A DNA stretch of 27,074 bases from JBDRLH01 sp043813215 (lineage in GTDB: Bacteria > Patescibacteriota > Minisyncoccia > Minisyncoccales > JAQTPW01). Within the stretch, counting starts at the first letter, position 1; every line of letters begins with the position of its first letter. The stretch lies in NCBI GenBank assembly GCA_043813215.1, contig JBDRLH010000010.1, positions 1 through 27,074 of the forward strand, in the 5' to 3' direction. Of the stretch, positions 1 through 7,551 are shown piece after piece. The position numbers and the translations under genes were made by a program. A model generated the notes under the pieces. It saw only the letters and a list, made by a program, of their open reading frames with translations. It searched no databases and was not told the DNA's origin.

Positions 1-744
1 AACCGCCCTGGCGTTTTCTTTGGCCAGTTTTAATCTTTCTCTTAAAACAAAAATTGATAAGTTAAATAATTCCTCAAAGGAAAATCTTTTTTTGGCCTTT
101 TCGGCAAGCTTCATTGAATCCGGGAAATGTATCTGCCAGATGGCTTTTTTTATCGGCAAGAAGTCATACTTCTTTACTATTTTTTCGGGCAGAGAATCGG
201 GAATCTTATTTCCCAGGCCGGTGAGAACTGGTTTTATGACAAAACGCAGCCATTTTGACGAGAGCCCTTCGGTTTCAGGATAAATCGGGATAAGGCCTCC
301 GGTATGGTTTAAATTAAAGCCGACCTCTTTGTAATTTTCGGGAATTTTTTCGTAAGCCGGACTGGAAAAATATTTTGAGCTTTTTTTGCCCTTTACTTTT
401 CCGGCCAAACAGACAAAAGTGCCTTTTTTAAGGGTGTTTATCAGATAGGGCTGGTTAAACCAGAGGGCTTTTATTTTTCCGGTTTCATCTTGCAAGGTGG
501 CTTGCGTCAGCATCATTTTTCTATGGAAAGCTCGAAAAATTCTGATATCGGCTATTTCTCCCTGGACGCAAAATGGCCCGCCTTCTTCGGCTTGAGCAAT
601 GGGTATTAAATTGGAAAAATCCTCATAGCGATGAGGAAAATGGAAAATGAGCTGGCCGACTGTTCTGATGTTTAGATGTTTTAATCTTCTTTGGTAGGCC
701 GACCCGACTCGGGGCAATTCTTCAACAAGAGTAGAGAGATCCAT
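1..744 (-). CDS. recG: ATP-dependent DNA helicase RecG, N-terminal part (truncated by window edge)
   Basis: Reading leftwards from the ATG at 744-742 gives 248 open codons that run off the window start. The protein begins MDLSTLVEELPRVGSAYQRR and continues with HFPHRYEDFSNL, the start of the RecG wedge domain (helix-hairpin-like segment, then an OB fold with QGEIADIRIFR and LWFNQPYLINTLKKG at about residues 80-125). The helicase motifs lie outside the window. RecG remodels stalled replication forks and Holliday junctions. A TATAAT on the minus strand (758-753) ends 8 nt before the ATG, so a leaderless transcript is possible, or co-transcription with tRNA-Arg 20 nt upstream. Identification is by recognisable family sequence, not by search. 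Confidence 0.9.
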   Translation of the reverse strand, partial: MDLSTLVEELPRVGSAYQRRLKHLNIRTVGQLIFHFPHRYEDFSNLIPIAQAEEGGPFCVQGEIADIRIFRAFHRKMMLTQATLQDETGKIKALWFNQPYLINTLKKGTFVCLAGKVKGKKSSKYFSSPAYEKIPENYKEVGFNLNHTGGLIPIYPETEGLSSKWLRFVIKPVLTGLGNKIPDSLPEKIVKKYDFLPIKKAIWQIHFPDSMKLAEKAKKRFSFEELFNLSIFVLRERLKLAKENARAV

Positions 745-764
745 AAAAAGAAATTATAGTTTTG

Positions 765-837
765 TGTCCCCGGGAAGATTCGAACTTCCAATCTTCGGGT
801 CCGCAACCCGACATTCTATCCGTTGAACTACGGGGAC
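765..837 (-). tRNA. tRNA-Arg (anticodon GCG)
   Basis: The minus strand folds as a class I tRNA of 73 nt. The acceptor GTCCCCG pairs with CGGGGAC, the D-stem is GTTC/GAAT, the anticodon stem TCGGG/CCCGA encloses loop TTGCGGA (anticodon GCG), the variable loop is AGATT, and the T-arm is GGAAG-TTCGAAT-CTTCC. The discriminator is A and no CCA is encoded. GCG reads CGC/CGU arginine codons. Most bacteria use an A34 (ICG) tRNA for this box, so a G34 version is uncommon. The gene lies 20 nt upstream of recG on the same strand. Confidence 0.93.
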
Positions 838-848
838 AAAGCTTATTC

Positions 849-877
849 AAATTACCATAAAAATTAATTGGATTCAA
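849..877 (-). promoter_or_regulatory. Candidate promoter of tRNA-Arg/recG
   Basis: On the minus strand a -35 like TTGAAT (877-872) is followed after 17 bp by a -10 like TAATTT (854-849). This puts the start near 842, about 5 nt before the tRNA 5' end. The matches are partial, so this is a plausible call only. Confidence 0.4.
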
Positions 878-879
878 GT

Positions 880-908
880 TTGGTCTAATTTTAAAAGGGG
901 TATATAAT
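880..908 (+). promoter_or_regulatory. Promoter of the LAGLIDADG gene, giving a leaderless mRNA
   Basis: A perfect TATAAT (903-908) is preceded at 17 bp by TTGGTC (880-885). The expected start lies about 7 nt after the -10, at the ATG (915). The transcript would then have essentially no 5' UTR, and no Shine-Dalgarno sequence is present. Confidence 0.55.
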
Positions 909-914
909 GGAGAT

Positions 915-1916
915 ATGGTAGAATCGTTTAATTCTAAAAGAGTAGTTTTCCTGAAGGGAAAACAAAGGATTTTTTTGAATAGTGTCATAGATCAAATTCC
1001 CATTGTGAAAATTGCAGAAATTTGCGATCGTTCCCAAAGAACCGTGAGAGATTGGCGCCGCGAAAAATTTTTAATGGATTTTGCTGGACTGAACAAAATT
1101 TGCAAAAAACTTAATATCCCACTTCCCTCCGAAATCAAGTTAAAGGATAAATACTGGTATACTGCCAATGGTTCTTCGGCCGGAGGTACGGCTGTTTATA
1201 AAAAGTATAGAAAAATAGGAGGTGATCCAGAATATAGAAAAAAGAAATGGTACGAGTGGTGGGAAAAAGAAGGAAGATATAAAAAACATCCGATCATTGG
1301 CGTTACGAAGCCGATTAAAAAAGCGATTTTTTCAAAAGGGCTTTCGGAGTTTGTAGGGATTGTCTTAGGAGACGGAGGGATTACTAGAAGTCAGGTCACA
1401 ATAACACTTCATTCCAAAGACGACAGAGAATATAGTAAATTCGTTATTAATTTAATAAAAAAGTTATTTGAGGTCCCGGTTTGTATAAGTTATGACAAAA
1501 AATCTTCAGCAGTTGATTTAATTGTTTCAAGGGTTGAATTGGTTAGGTTTTGCGTTCAAAAACTCGGCCTTAAACAGGGTAATAAAATAAAACAGCAGGT
1601 CGGTGTTCCTTTATGGATAAGGCGTAATAGTCAATATTCGATCGCTTGCCTCCGAGGTTTAATAGATACAGACGGATGTCTTTTCAGTCACCGTTATAAA
1701 GTAAATGGAAAATTTTATAATTACAAAAAAATTTCTTTCACGAGCTATTCCGACCCTTTACGGCAATCAGTTTTTAATATTTTAAAGAACAATGGATTCC
1801 ATCCAAGGTTCGCCCAGAGAAAAGATGTGCGTCTAGATCGCCTTAATGATGTAAAAAGATATTTTCGATATATCGGTTCTAATAATCCTAAATATTTGAA
1901 AAGATATAAAAAATGA
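915..1916 (+). CDS. LAGLIDADG homing endonuclease, free-standing
   Basis: This 333-aa protein has two LAGLIDADG helices: LSEFVGIVLGDGG at about 143-155 and LRGLIDTDGC at 246-255. It is therefore a single-chain, pseudo-symmetric enzyme that makes a double-strand break at a long asymmetric site. The last acidic residue of each motif (D153, D252) is the expected metal ligand. An N-terminal helix-turn-helix-like stretch (about 29-52, VKIAEICDRSQRTVRDWRRE) could add DNA binding. No intron or intein surrounds it: both flanking tRNA genes are intact. Such free-standing genes are common in CPR genomes. Its 3' 172 bp are overlapped antisense by the extended recombinase reading frame. The target site is unknown. 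Confidence 0.88.
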   Translation: MVESFNSKRVVFLKGKQRIFLNSVIDQIPIVKIAEICDRSQRTVRDWRREKFLMDFAGLNKICKKLNIPLPSEIKLKDKYWYTANGSSAGGTAVYKKYRKIGGDPEYRKKKWYEWWEKEGRYKKHPIIGVTKPIKKAIFSKGLSEFVGIVLGDGGITRSQVTITLHSKDDREYSKFVINLIKKLFEVPVCISYDKKSSAVDLIVSRVELVRFCVQKLGLKQGNKIKQQVGVPLWIRRNSQYSIACLRGLIDTDGCLFSHRYKVNGKFYNYKKISFTSYSDPLRQSVFNILKNNGFHPRFAQRKDVRLDRLNDVKRYFRYIGSNNPKYLKRYKK

Positions 1917-3625
1917 GCTATTATTGCCGTGCGGGGAGGGGTCGCATAGCTTGGTCTAGTGCGCCTCACTGCTAACGAGGTAGGGCCTAAAAACCCTCGT
2001 GGGTTCGAATCCCACCCCCTCCGCCAACGTGCACGAATAGAGGTCAAAGCCTCTATTTTTGCTTTATTATTGCCTATTTTGGTCAGTTCTAACCTTGAAT
2101 ACTCTTCGTGTAATTCTGGATAGCCATTTTTGATTGGAACGAACCACTTATAAGGCTCAATAGTAAGTTTTTTATCTCTAATTACTGGATATTCGCCTAA
2201 AGCTATCATTATTTCCTTCTTTAGTTCTAACCCGCCGTTTGCAAACCTAATGTTGGCATAAGTTGCGAAATTAAATGTCCTCTCTGATATTTCAAGCCAA
2301 CGCTCTGCCCTTGCTTCGGTTTCCGATACATCTGATTTAAGTTTGCTAATTTTAGCCAAGAGTTCTTTCTTTTCTTTTAAGAAAATTTCATCATCAATCA
2401 GCAAGCGATACCTCATTTTGGTTAACTCATCTAATTCTCTTTGGGCTTGAGCAAGGGATTTTTGTTGCATTTCGTAAATCTTGCTTCTATCTTTAATTTC
2501 AGTATCATTCTTTTGGTTTAAGTCTTCCAAAGCCCAATGCAGAAAATCTGGGATAATAGTGTATTTACTAAGCTCGCTTTCAATTTGTTTTTCTAAATCC
2601 TCGCTTTTAAGCACTTCCCTTTGGGAGCAATCAATATCTCTTTTCTTTCTTGTGCAGTGATAGTAAGTATATTCTTTAAGCTCCCCAGTGCTTTTAATAA
2701 ATTTGGTTTTTGTTTCAGCAGTATAAAGACATCCGCACTCCGCACAACGAATAAATCCAGTAAAAGGGAACTTGTGAGTTTTTGGTCTGGGTCTGCCTTT
2801 TCTCCCAAGAAGTTTTTGCACTCGGTCATATTCATCAATCGTAATCATTTTGGGATGTTTGCCGTCATACTGCACCCCCTTTCGCTCAATTATTCCCGCA
2901 TAAAAAAGATTAGTGAAAATTCTGTAAATCCCGCTTCTTGATAAGGGATTTCCACCGCTTCTTTTTGTCTTTCTTGTTCTATAACCCCATTCGTTATTTA
3001 CCTTTTCTAAGATTTGCGGAGGCGTGTAGTTTCCAGTAAGCATTAAATCCCACATTTTTCTTATCAAAGGAAAACGCTCTGGGTCTGTTAAAATGTCATT
3101 TTCTCCCTTTTCTCTAATTTTGCTATTTAAGTATCCTTGAGGAGCAAAATTCGGAAGCCAACCCTTTGCCAGTTTGCTTTCTATGCCTCTTCTTACACTC
3201 TTTTTCAAATCCAAAATGAACTGGTTAGCCGAGCCAGCGTCAACATTAAAAAGAATTACATTATCATCTGGGAGATACTCTCTATCAACAGTTCTAATTG
3301 ATTTTATTATTCCTTGTTGCAATAGCCAGCTTAATTTGCCGCTATCTATCGGGTTTCTGGTTAAGCGGTTTAATTGCCAACACAAAATTCCGTTAGCTTC
3401 GCCGTTTTCAATTCTTTCCAACATTTCATCAAATAAGGGGCGGTTATTTGGCTGTTTAGCGGATTTAGCTTCGGTATATTTTCTTTTTACGTCCAGATTT
3501 AACTCATTAGACATTTCTCCCAAACGATTTACTTGGTCGGGAATTGATTGGATTTGTCTGTCTTCGCCCTCAGAAGATTTGCGGGCATACAAGAAATATG
3601 TAATTTTTTCTTTTTCCTGTTTCAT
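1745..3625 (-). CDS. Large serine recombinase (integrase) with read-through tail
   Basis: The 626-aa ORF starts at the ATG 3625. It has an N-terminal resolvase domain (about 8-150) with the nucleophile region YARKSSEGEDRQ (probable catalytic Ser17, Arg15) and NRLTRNP at 86-92. A recombinase domain follows (about 155-275), then a zinc ribbon (C294, C297, C324, C333), a coiled coil (about 375-445) and a C-terminal segment FVPIKNGYPELHEEYSRLE. Residues from about 534 on (RWRRGWDSNPR...) are the antisense of tRNA-Ser, then intergenic DNA and antisense of the endonuclease gene. They are chromosome-encoded, so in the excised circle the protein would end differently. The enzyme catalyses integration and excision. 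Its start codon lies 2 nt after a pseudoknot-forming leader. Confidence 0.9.
   Translation of the reverse strand: MKQEKEKITYFLYARKSSEGEDRQIQSIPDQVNRLGEMSNELNLDVKRKYTEAKSAKQPNNRPLFDEMLERIENGEANGILCWQLNRLTRNPIDSGKLSWLLQQGIIKSIRTVDREYLPDDNVILFNVDAGSANQFILDLKKSVRRGIESKLAKGWLPNFAPQGYLNSKIREKGENDILTDPERFPLIRKMWDLMLTGNYTPPQILEKVNNEWGYRTRKTKRSGGNPLSRSGIYRIFTNLFYAGIIERKGVQYDGKHPKMITIDEYDRVQKLLGRKGRPRPKTHKFPFTGFIRCAECGCLYTAETKTKFIKSTGELKEYTYYHCTRKKRDIDCSQREVLKSEDLEKQIESELSKYTIIPDFLHWALEDLNQKNDTEIKDRSKIYEMQQKSLAQAQRELDELTKMRYRLLIDDEIFLKEKKELLAKISKLKSDVSETEARAERWLEISERTFNFATYANIRFANGGLELKKEIMIALGEYPVIRDKKLTIEPYKWFVPIKNGYPELHEEYSRLELTKIGNNKAKIEALTSIRARWRRGWDSNPRGFLGPTSLAVRRTRPSYATPPRTAIIAHFLYLFKYLGLLEPIYRKYLFTSLRRSRRTSFLWANLGWNPLFFKILKTDCRKGSE
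1935..2026 (+). tRNA. tRNA-Ser (anticodon GCU), integration site of the element
   Basis: This is a class II tRNA with a long variable arm. The acceptor GGAGGGG (1935-1941) pairs with CCCCTCC (2016-2022), the discriminator is G and CCA is encoded (2024-2026). The D-arm is GCAT/GTGC, the anticodon loop CTGCTAA gives GCU, the variable stem is AGGG/CCCT, and the T-arm is GTGGG-TTCGAAT-CCCAC. The anticodon stem is imperfect at its loop-closing position (A31 opposite C39). The gene directly abuts the 3' end of the serine recombinase ORF, which reads through it antisense, as expected for an element integrated at the tRNA 3' end. Confidence 0.93.
2036..2060 (+). terminator. Rho-independent terminator after tRNA-Ser
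   Basis: The perfect 8-bp stem AATAGAGG/CCTCTATT has a 6-nt loop and a T run, followed by further T-rich sequence. It starts 10 nt after the tRNA CCA. It lies inside the 3' coding end of the recombinase, so the sequence appears to serve as both tRNA terminator and recombinase coding DNA. If the junction lies at the tRNA end, the terminator is supplied by the element. Confidence 0.7.
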
Positions 3626-3627
3626 AA

Positions 3628-3744
3628 CTTAAAGGGACGGTCTGGTTGACCCAGTTGCATTTCCGTGAGGATAGCTTCTGGCAGACCGCCCCTTAAAGGA
3701 TAGAAGCTATAAAAAACTCACGGATTTCTTTCAACTGGGTCAAC
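3628..3744 (-). promoter_or_regulatory. Pseudoknot-forming RNA leader of the recombinase gene
   Basis: In minus (mRNA) sense there are three nested stems. The 13-bp outer stem is 3744-3732 with 3657-3645 (GTTGACCCAGTTG and complement). The 8-bp middle stem is 3724-3717 with 3669-3662 (TCCGTGAG). The 9-bp inner stem is 3710-3702 with 3679-3671 (ATAGCTTCT). The apical loop holds 3698-3682, which is complementary to 3644-3628 directly 3' of the outer stem. That pairing spans 17 positions: 15 Watson-Crick, one G-U (A-C on the other strand) and one U-U. The last paired base is 2 nt before the recombinase ATG. This could be a pseudoknot or an alternative hairpin, and either would occlude the start. 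A role as a replication origin for the upstream gene cannot be excluded. Confidence 0.75.
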
Positions 3745-3764
3745 ATCTTAATTATAATGCTTTT

Positions 3765-4895
3765 TTATTGTGTTGGCAAATTGTCTGGTTTCATAATTTT
3801 GAACTCAACTAACTGCTTTCTGCATTCTTCAATAAACCTTTTTAATGTAAATGACGGGATTGAGTGTGCCAGAATGAACCTCTTAAACTTTTTATCGGCA
3901 CGGGCACGGTCTTGTTTGCTGTAGTAGTTGTCGCTTATCAACTTTAATTGCAAAGACCCAGCTTGTTGCGTTGCCAAAGACTTGCCAAGCAGAGCGTAAG
4001 CATCAAACAAAGGCATTTTACAGCTCTTAGCAACCTTCAAGAAGCTATCTACTGGGTAAATTGGCATATCTAAAGCTTGCACGTTGACCACGTCGGCAAA
4101 CTTATTGAAGCTTTCCAGTAAAATGCTCTTGCACAGCTTGTTATTGAAAACCTCGCTTAAGTGTCTTTCTCTGTCGTTATTATGGTCTGTCCTCGTTGCG
4201 AGGTGTCTTTTAAGCGAAAATCTATTTTGATAGGTTATTTCAAGCCGAATAACTTTGTCTGGGAGCAACCCTTGTTTTATCTTTGAAGCTGTCCTTAACT
4301 CTTCCGTAGATTTTGCGTTATCTATAATTTCAGCTCCCTTATCGTATAGCTTCCAGCTTACTTGTTTGTTGTAAATTCTGCCGCAAAAGCCGATTTCTGT
4401 TCCTTCCGTGTAGTAAGTATCCTTAAACCTGTTATAGTTTTTGCCTATATCAAAGAAGGGTATTATTTTAAGAAATTCAACTGGATGAGCGTAATCTTTT
4501 GGGAGTATAAAATTGAAGGCAAAAGCGATGGTTTTTATATTGCTCCTTTGTATCTGCTCCCTTGAAAGTTCGTAGCCATTAAAGATAAATTTAAGCTTTT
4601 CAAAAAGACCCTCAACTACGCCGTTGTAGTCATTTTCGTCTACGCCAAAGTAATTTGTGCCATAGACTATTTTGGGAGCTGAAAATTCAATATCAACGTT
4701 TTCGGTATAAAAACCTGCCCTAAACTGGCTTTCCTTCTTTTTAATCGTAATTCTTGGCAAATACCCGTCCTTAACTACATCGGGACAGAAAACATATTTG
4801 AACGCCTGAGAACTTCTTATCCTTTGAAACCGAGTGAGGTATCTTTCTTCTATTTCCAGCCGTTCTATTTGCAGTGTGAGGGTATCTACTATCAT
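3765..4895 (-). CDS. Phage/plasmid replication protein, gene II/X-like
   Basis: This is a 376-aa protein. Its core resembles the filamentous-phage gene II/X (Phage_CRI) replication family: IKTIAFAFNFILP at about 119-131, VSWKLYDKGAEI at 179-190 and IRLEITYQNRFSLKR at 216-230. These match the family's LxxYDKxxE and LRxE blocks. Proteins of this family nick an origin to start rolling-circle replication. The catalytic tyrosine cannot be assigned by eye. The gene sits in the leftward operon 27 nt after a 123-aa unknown gene and 140 nt before the recombinase, suggesting the excised element replicates as a circle. The family call is moderately confident and enzymatic activity is inferred. Confidence 0.68.
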   Translation of the reverse strand: MIVDTLTLQIERLEIEERYLTRFQRIRSSQAFKYVFCPDVVKDGYLPRITIKKKESQFRAGFYTENVDIEFSAPKIVYGTNYFGVDENDYNGVVEGLFEKLKFIFNGYELSREQIQRSNIKTIAFAFNFILPKDYAHPVEFLKIIPFFDIGKNYNRFKDTYYTEGTEIGFCGRIYNKQVSWKLYDKGAEIIDNAKSTEELRTASKIKQGLLPDKVIRLEITYQNRFSLKRHLATRTDHNNDRERHLSEVFNNKLCKSILLESFNKFADVVNVQALDMPIYPVDSFLKVAKSCKMPLFDAYALLGKSLATQQAGSLQLKLISDNYYSKQDRARADKKFKRFILAHSIPSFTLKRFIEECRKQLVEFKIMKPDNLPTQ

Positions 4896-4922
4896 CTCTA
4901 AAAAGATTACTGCGTTGCGGTA

Positions 4923-5294
4923 TTACACCCGATATAGGAAAACGATGGTTTTAATCTGTTCTTGGTTAAGGAGCTTCATATCTCTAAAATCCGTCATCCC
5001 CATAGAAGTAGACAGGGCAACCCCATAAACTTCTTTTTTGGTAGCAACATCTGTTATCGTATTTTCGGTAATAAACTTCTGGTAGACAGCCGCAATATGC
5101 TCCCAAATAATCAATTCTCTTTCTGGGTGCAAATCTCGCATAAAATTTCTTATAGCTTCTTCGGGGCTTGTATTTTCAACATCACCTAATACTTGCTTGA
5201 AAGCCCTAACTCTCTCAATAAATCTGTTTGGCAAAACGGCGTGTCTGATAGGGCTTTGTCGCATATCTGAAATTTTAATAATTTTCTTTTCCAT
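4923..5294 (-). CDS. Hypothetical protein, 123 aa
   Basis: I do not recognise this protein. I chose the ATG at 5294 (MEKKIIKISDMRQSPIRHAV) because it follows the preceding gene's stop by 10 nt. The longer frame from 5414 would overlap that gene by 110 nt and gives an unlikely N-terminus. The sequence is basic at the start and then helical (ERVRAFKQVLGDVENTSPEE, IIWEHIAAVYQKFITE). It shows no membrane segment or cysteine pattern. Its place directly before the replication gene suggests an accessory role in replication or its control, but nothing in the sequence proves this. Confidence 0.65.
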   Translation of the reverse strand: MEKKIIKISDMRQSPIRHAVLPNRFIERVRAFKQVLGDVENTSPEEAIRNFMRDLHPERELIIWEHIAAVYQKFITENTITDVATKKEVYGVALSTSMGMTDFRDMKLLNQEQIKTIVFLYRV

Positions 5295-5304
5295 AGTTTT
5301 TAAT

Positions 5305-5496
5305 TTAATGATTATTAGCTTCTTTTCTGCGTCTTTGCAGTTCTTCGTATTCTTTTTCTGTAATCGGCTTATAGACGAGCTGAACCATCCGAAGCAATTT
5401 AGCTCCCTTTTCATAGGCTTCTTCCTTGTTTAGCTCTTCGCTAAAATGCTTTTTGTAGAGAGCTTGAAATTTTTCAATCTGCTCGTCTGAAATCAT
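5305..5496 (-). CDS. Small helical protein, 63 aa, related to the one at 12193-12405
   Basis: Begins MISDEQIEKFQALYKKHFSE and continues LNKEEAYEKGAKLLRMVQLV. The pattern is I-x-[FW]-Q-x-L-[YF]-x-[KE]-x-[FY] then [EK]-L-x-x-x-E-A. The 70-aa protein at 12193 has the same pattern (RILEWQKLFEKEYGKKLSFAEA), so the element carries two members. Such short proteins recur in CPR mobile regions, to my recollection, and their function is unknown. The start codon lies 4 nt after the stop of the upstream gene, so translation is probably coupled. The charged C-terminus (EELQRRRKEANNH) and lack of cysteines suggest a two- or three-helix adaptor or nucleic-acid-associated protein. Confidence 0.7.
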   Translation of the reverse strand: MISDEQIEKFQALYKKHFSEELNKEEAYEKGAKLLRMVQLVYKPITEKEYEELQRRRKEANNH

Positions 5497-5500
5497 AAAA

Positions 5501-5779
5501 TTACTCGCTATAAATGCGGTTCTTTAGCATTTTGATATTGTCAAAGAACGCACGGGCTTTAAGTTCAAGCCTGTCAGCCCAGTAATCATCTACGACCTTT
5601 TCAATGCCGATTTCTCGGCGAAAGATGAACTGAACCTTGCGTGGATTTGTTTTTTCCAGCGATATAAGCTCAAAACCCGCACTTATTAGTGCGGTGGAAC
5701 ACCCCAAATCAAAGGTGTAAAAATGACTTAAGTAATCATTAAGAGCTTCGCCTTTCTGCTTTTTTATGGGTTTGGTCAT
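5501..5779 (-). CDS. DUF5659-like protein
   Basis: From the ATG at 5779 this is 92 aa (MTKPIKKQKGEALNDYL...). An upstream in-frame ATG at 5818 would add 13 residues. The body, FYTFDLGCSTALISAGFELI followed by NPRKVQFIFRR and VDDYWADRLELKARAFFDNI, fits the layout I remember for DUF5659: a TxDLxxAaxLxxxGxxL block, a hydrophobic FxF strand, then a helix ending in lK.riY. The function of that family is unknown. It is the first gene of the leftward replication/recombination operon, right after the bidirectional terminator at 5843-5871, so a promoter for the operon must lie in or just before 5780-5842. Confidence 0.6.
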   Translation of the reverse strand: MTKPIKKQKGEALNDYLSHFYTFDLGCSTALISAGFELISLEKTNPRKVQFIFRREIGIEKVVDDYWADRLELKARAFFDNIKMLKNRIYSE

Positions 5780-5842
5780 ATAATTTTGGTTAATAATCTT
5801 TTGCGACCTTCTACCCATAGATGGCGAATTTCACGCTCAAAC

Positions 5843-5871
5843 AAAAAACTCCTCATTTCTGAGGAGTTTTT
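5843..5871. terminator. Bidirectional Rho-independent terminator
   Basis: The stem ACTCCTCA (5848-5855) pairs with TGAGGAGT (5860-5867) around a TTTC loop and is flanked by an A run on the left and a T run on the right. It can terminate in either direction. It mainly ends the 549-aa gene (stop at 5902) and separates it from the operon starting at 5779/5818. Confidence 0.85.
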
Positions 5872-5901
5872 GGCGGAAAGGTTAAAAGATGTATTTCGCT
5901 A

Positions 5902-7551
5902 TCAGTCTTCGTTTACCTGTGGAGCTTGCTCTTTCAGGTATTCTTTTATGCCCAATTCATCGTTATCTTCTTCTTGATTTTCTTCTTGATTATCTTTTGT
6001 TATATTTTGAGGTAGCAAAGTTAGTTTAATCTTATATGAATTCCCAGTTTTTTCGCCAGACGAACGATAGGGATAGAACGGGTCATAATCAATTAAAAAG
6101 TAATCTTGGAGAGCTTTCGCCAATAGTTCTTTTTGTTTTTTATATTTATCTCTCGCTTCTTTATCTGTAATCGTAAGCTCTCCGTTAACTTGTGATAAAA
6201 CTTTTAGAAAAGCCCATAGCTCGCTTGGATTTGGGTTATTACCTTTTCCAACCAATCCAAGCTCTTTGTAGCCAGCTATGTGCTTAAATTGTTTTACTTT
6301 AATAAAAACTTTTTCATCATCTAAGAATTTGATTATAAATTCTTCCCATTTTGTTCCCGCAGGAAGCTTATGGGGAAATCTTGGTTTATCGTCTTCTTTT
6401 TTAGATTGAGCAATAGCTTTTAACCCTTCTTGCAACCCTTGAATTTCAATTTTCGTAGAGGGAGTCTCTGGCACATTTTTTCCTTGAGACTCTATTTTAT
6501 TAAGATAATTTTCAATCTTTATTACTTCATCTCCTTGCTCTTCGCTAATATCGTAAATCAGCAACAGTTTCTGTATTTGACCATAGAAATCCCGAAGATA
6601 ATTTAACTTATCTTTTAAGGTAATTTTCTTTTCTTCTAATTCTTTTTCTGCCGAAAATAATGAATTGAACGGTCTTCTAAATAAATACTTTAATCTTGCG
6701 GAAATATCATTCTTAAAGATTAAAATCCTAACTTTCTCGCAAAGAATCTCGTATGACCGATTTAATTCATCATCAAGTTTTTGAGGATTTCTGAAATAAG
6801 CCTCTATTACTCTTATTAAATCCAAATAGTATCGCCCCAGATTTTCAACGATTACTTTTTTGCTTGACCAGACATTTTTAACGTAAGAGATTATTTCTTG
6901 AGGAATAATTTTGACGTTTGCAATTACAACGTCAATCGCCCAAACTTCGCCCGTTTCAGTGGTTATTTCATCGGTATCCCATTTAGTTGAATAACCCATT
7001 ATAATTTTTCTTTTTTTTAGATTAGCTAAAATTTTTCCCCTGTCTTCAGTTTGTTCATCACCAACTTCTCCAAGCCAAATTTTACAAGTTTGAAGAGAAT
7101 CTTTCTTATCAAATCTTACAGCTTCTTTATATAAATCATCTAAAATATCATCCTCCTCGTTAGTTAGGGGAGGAATTCTAAGCCGTTCTATTACTTCGTC
7201 TGGAATAACTTTTTTAGGCGGGAAGAAATGTTTTTTTACTTTATCGTAAACTTCGTTAAATTTCGGCTGTTTAATTGATAACTTATATATTTTGGGATTA
7301 AAAACATCGCCGCCCCGCAAAATATCATCTACAGCCTCTAAATCATCAATTGCTCCCCACTCTTTCAATTTATTCAAAAGTTTCCTTTGAGTGTCTATAT
7401 CAGGGAAACTATAATCAGTATCTTTATTTTTTTGTAAAACCCTAACAGAAAATTCAACCTTTTCCCCTTTAGGAGTAAGGAAGCCTTCATTCTTTATTTC
7501 CTGTAAAATCCACCAAACATTTTGATTAAATCTTTCAGCAGGCGAAGTCAT
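5902..7551 (-). CDS. Hypothetical protein, 549 aa, possible DNA-binding regulator
   Basis: I do not recognise a named family. The N-terminus (FNQNVWWILQEIKNEGFLTPKG, then DTQRKLLNKLKEWGAID) resembles a winged-helix unit. The middle (about 290-370) is rich in E/K heptads (SAEKELEEKKITLKDKLNYL), consistent with a coiled coil. A second helix-turn-helix-like region lies near the C-terminus (LTITDKEARDKYKKQKELLA), followed by a long acidic tail. There is no nuclease or ATPase motif. It is transcribed divergently from mod-res, sharing the 305-nt intergenic region with its palindrome, AATGAAGA repeats and structured leader. A regulator or extra subunit of the restriction system is therefore reasonable but unproven. 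Its own terminator is at 5843-5871. Confidence 0.75.
   Translation of the reverse strand: MTSPAERFNQNVWWILQEIKNEGFLTPKGEKVEFSVRVLQKNKDTDYSFPDIDTQRKLLNKLKEWGAIDDLEAVDDILRGGDVFNPKIYKLSIKQPKFNEVYDKVKKHFFPPKKVIPDEVIERLRIPPLTNEEDDILDDLYKEAVRFDKKDSLQTCKIWLGEVGDEQTEDRGKILANLKKRKIIMGYSTKWDTDEITTETGEVWAIDVVIANVKIIPQEIISYVKNVWSSKKVIVENLGRYYLDLIRVIEAYFRNPQKLDDELNRSYEILCEKVRILIFKNDISARLKYLFRRPFNSLFSAEKELEEKKITLKDKLNYLRDFYGQIQKLLLIYDISEEQGDEVIKIENYLNKIESQGKNVPETPSTKIEIQGLQEGLKAIAQSKKEDDKPRFPHKLPAGTKWEEFIIKFLDDEKVFIKVKQFKHIAGYKELGLVGKGNNPNPSELWAFLKVLSQVNGELTITDKEARDKYKKQKELLAKALQDYFLIDYDPFYPYRSSGEKTGNSYKIKLTLLPQNITKDNQEENQEEDNDELGIKEYLKEQAPQVNED

Noticed and set aside
722..988. 88-aa reverse ORF across tRNA-Arg
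   Set aside because: It is mostly the tRNA gene and the start of the endonuclease gene read on the wrong strand. The RSSTDRMSG / GPEDWKFESSRGHK stretch is tRNA sequence in translation.
915..1916. Group I intron carrying the LAGLIDADG gene
   Set aside because: Both neighbouring tRNAs are intact and no split gene or P3-P7 core is seen around the ORF.
4923..5414. 163-aa version of the gene before the replication protein
   Set aside because: The upstream 40 codons overlap the 63-aa gene and read as low-complexity out-of-frame sequence. The ATG at 5294 fits operon spacing.
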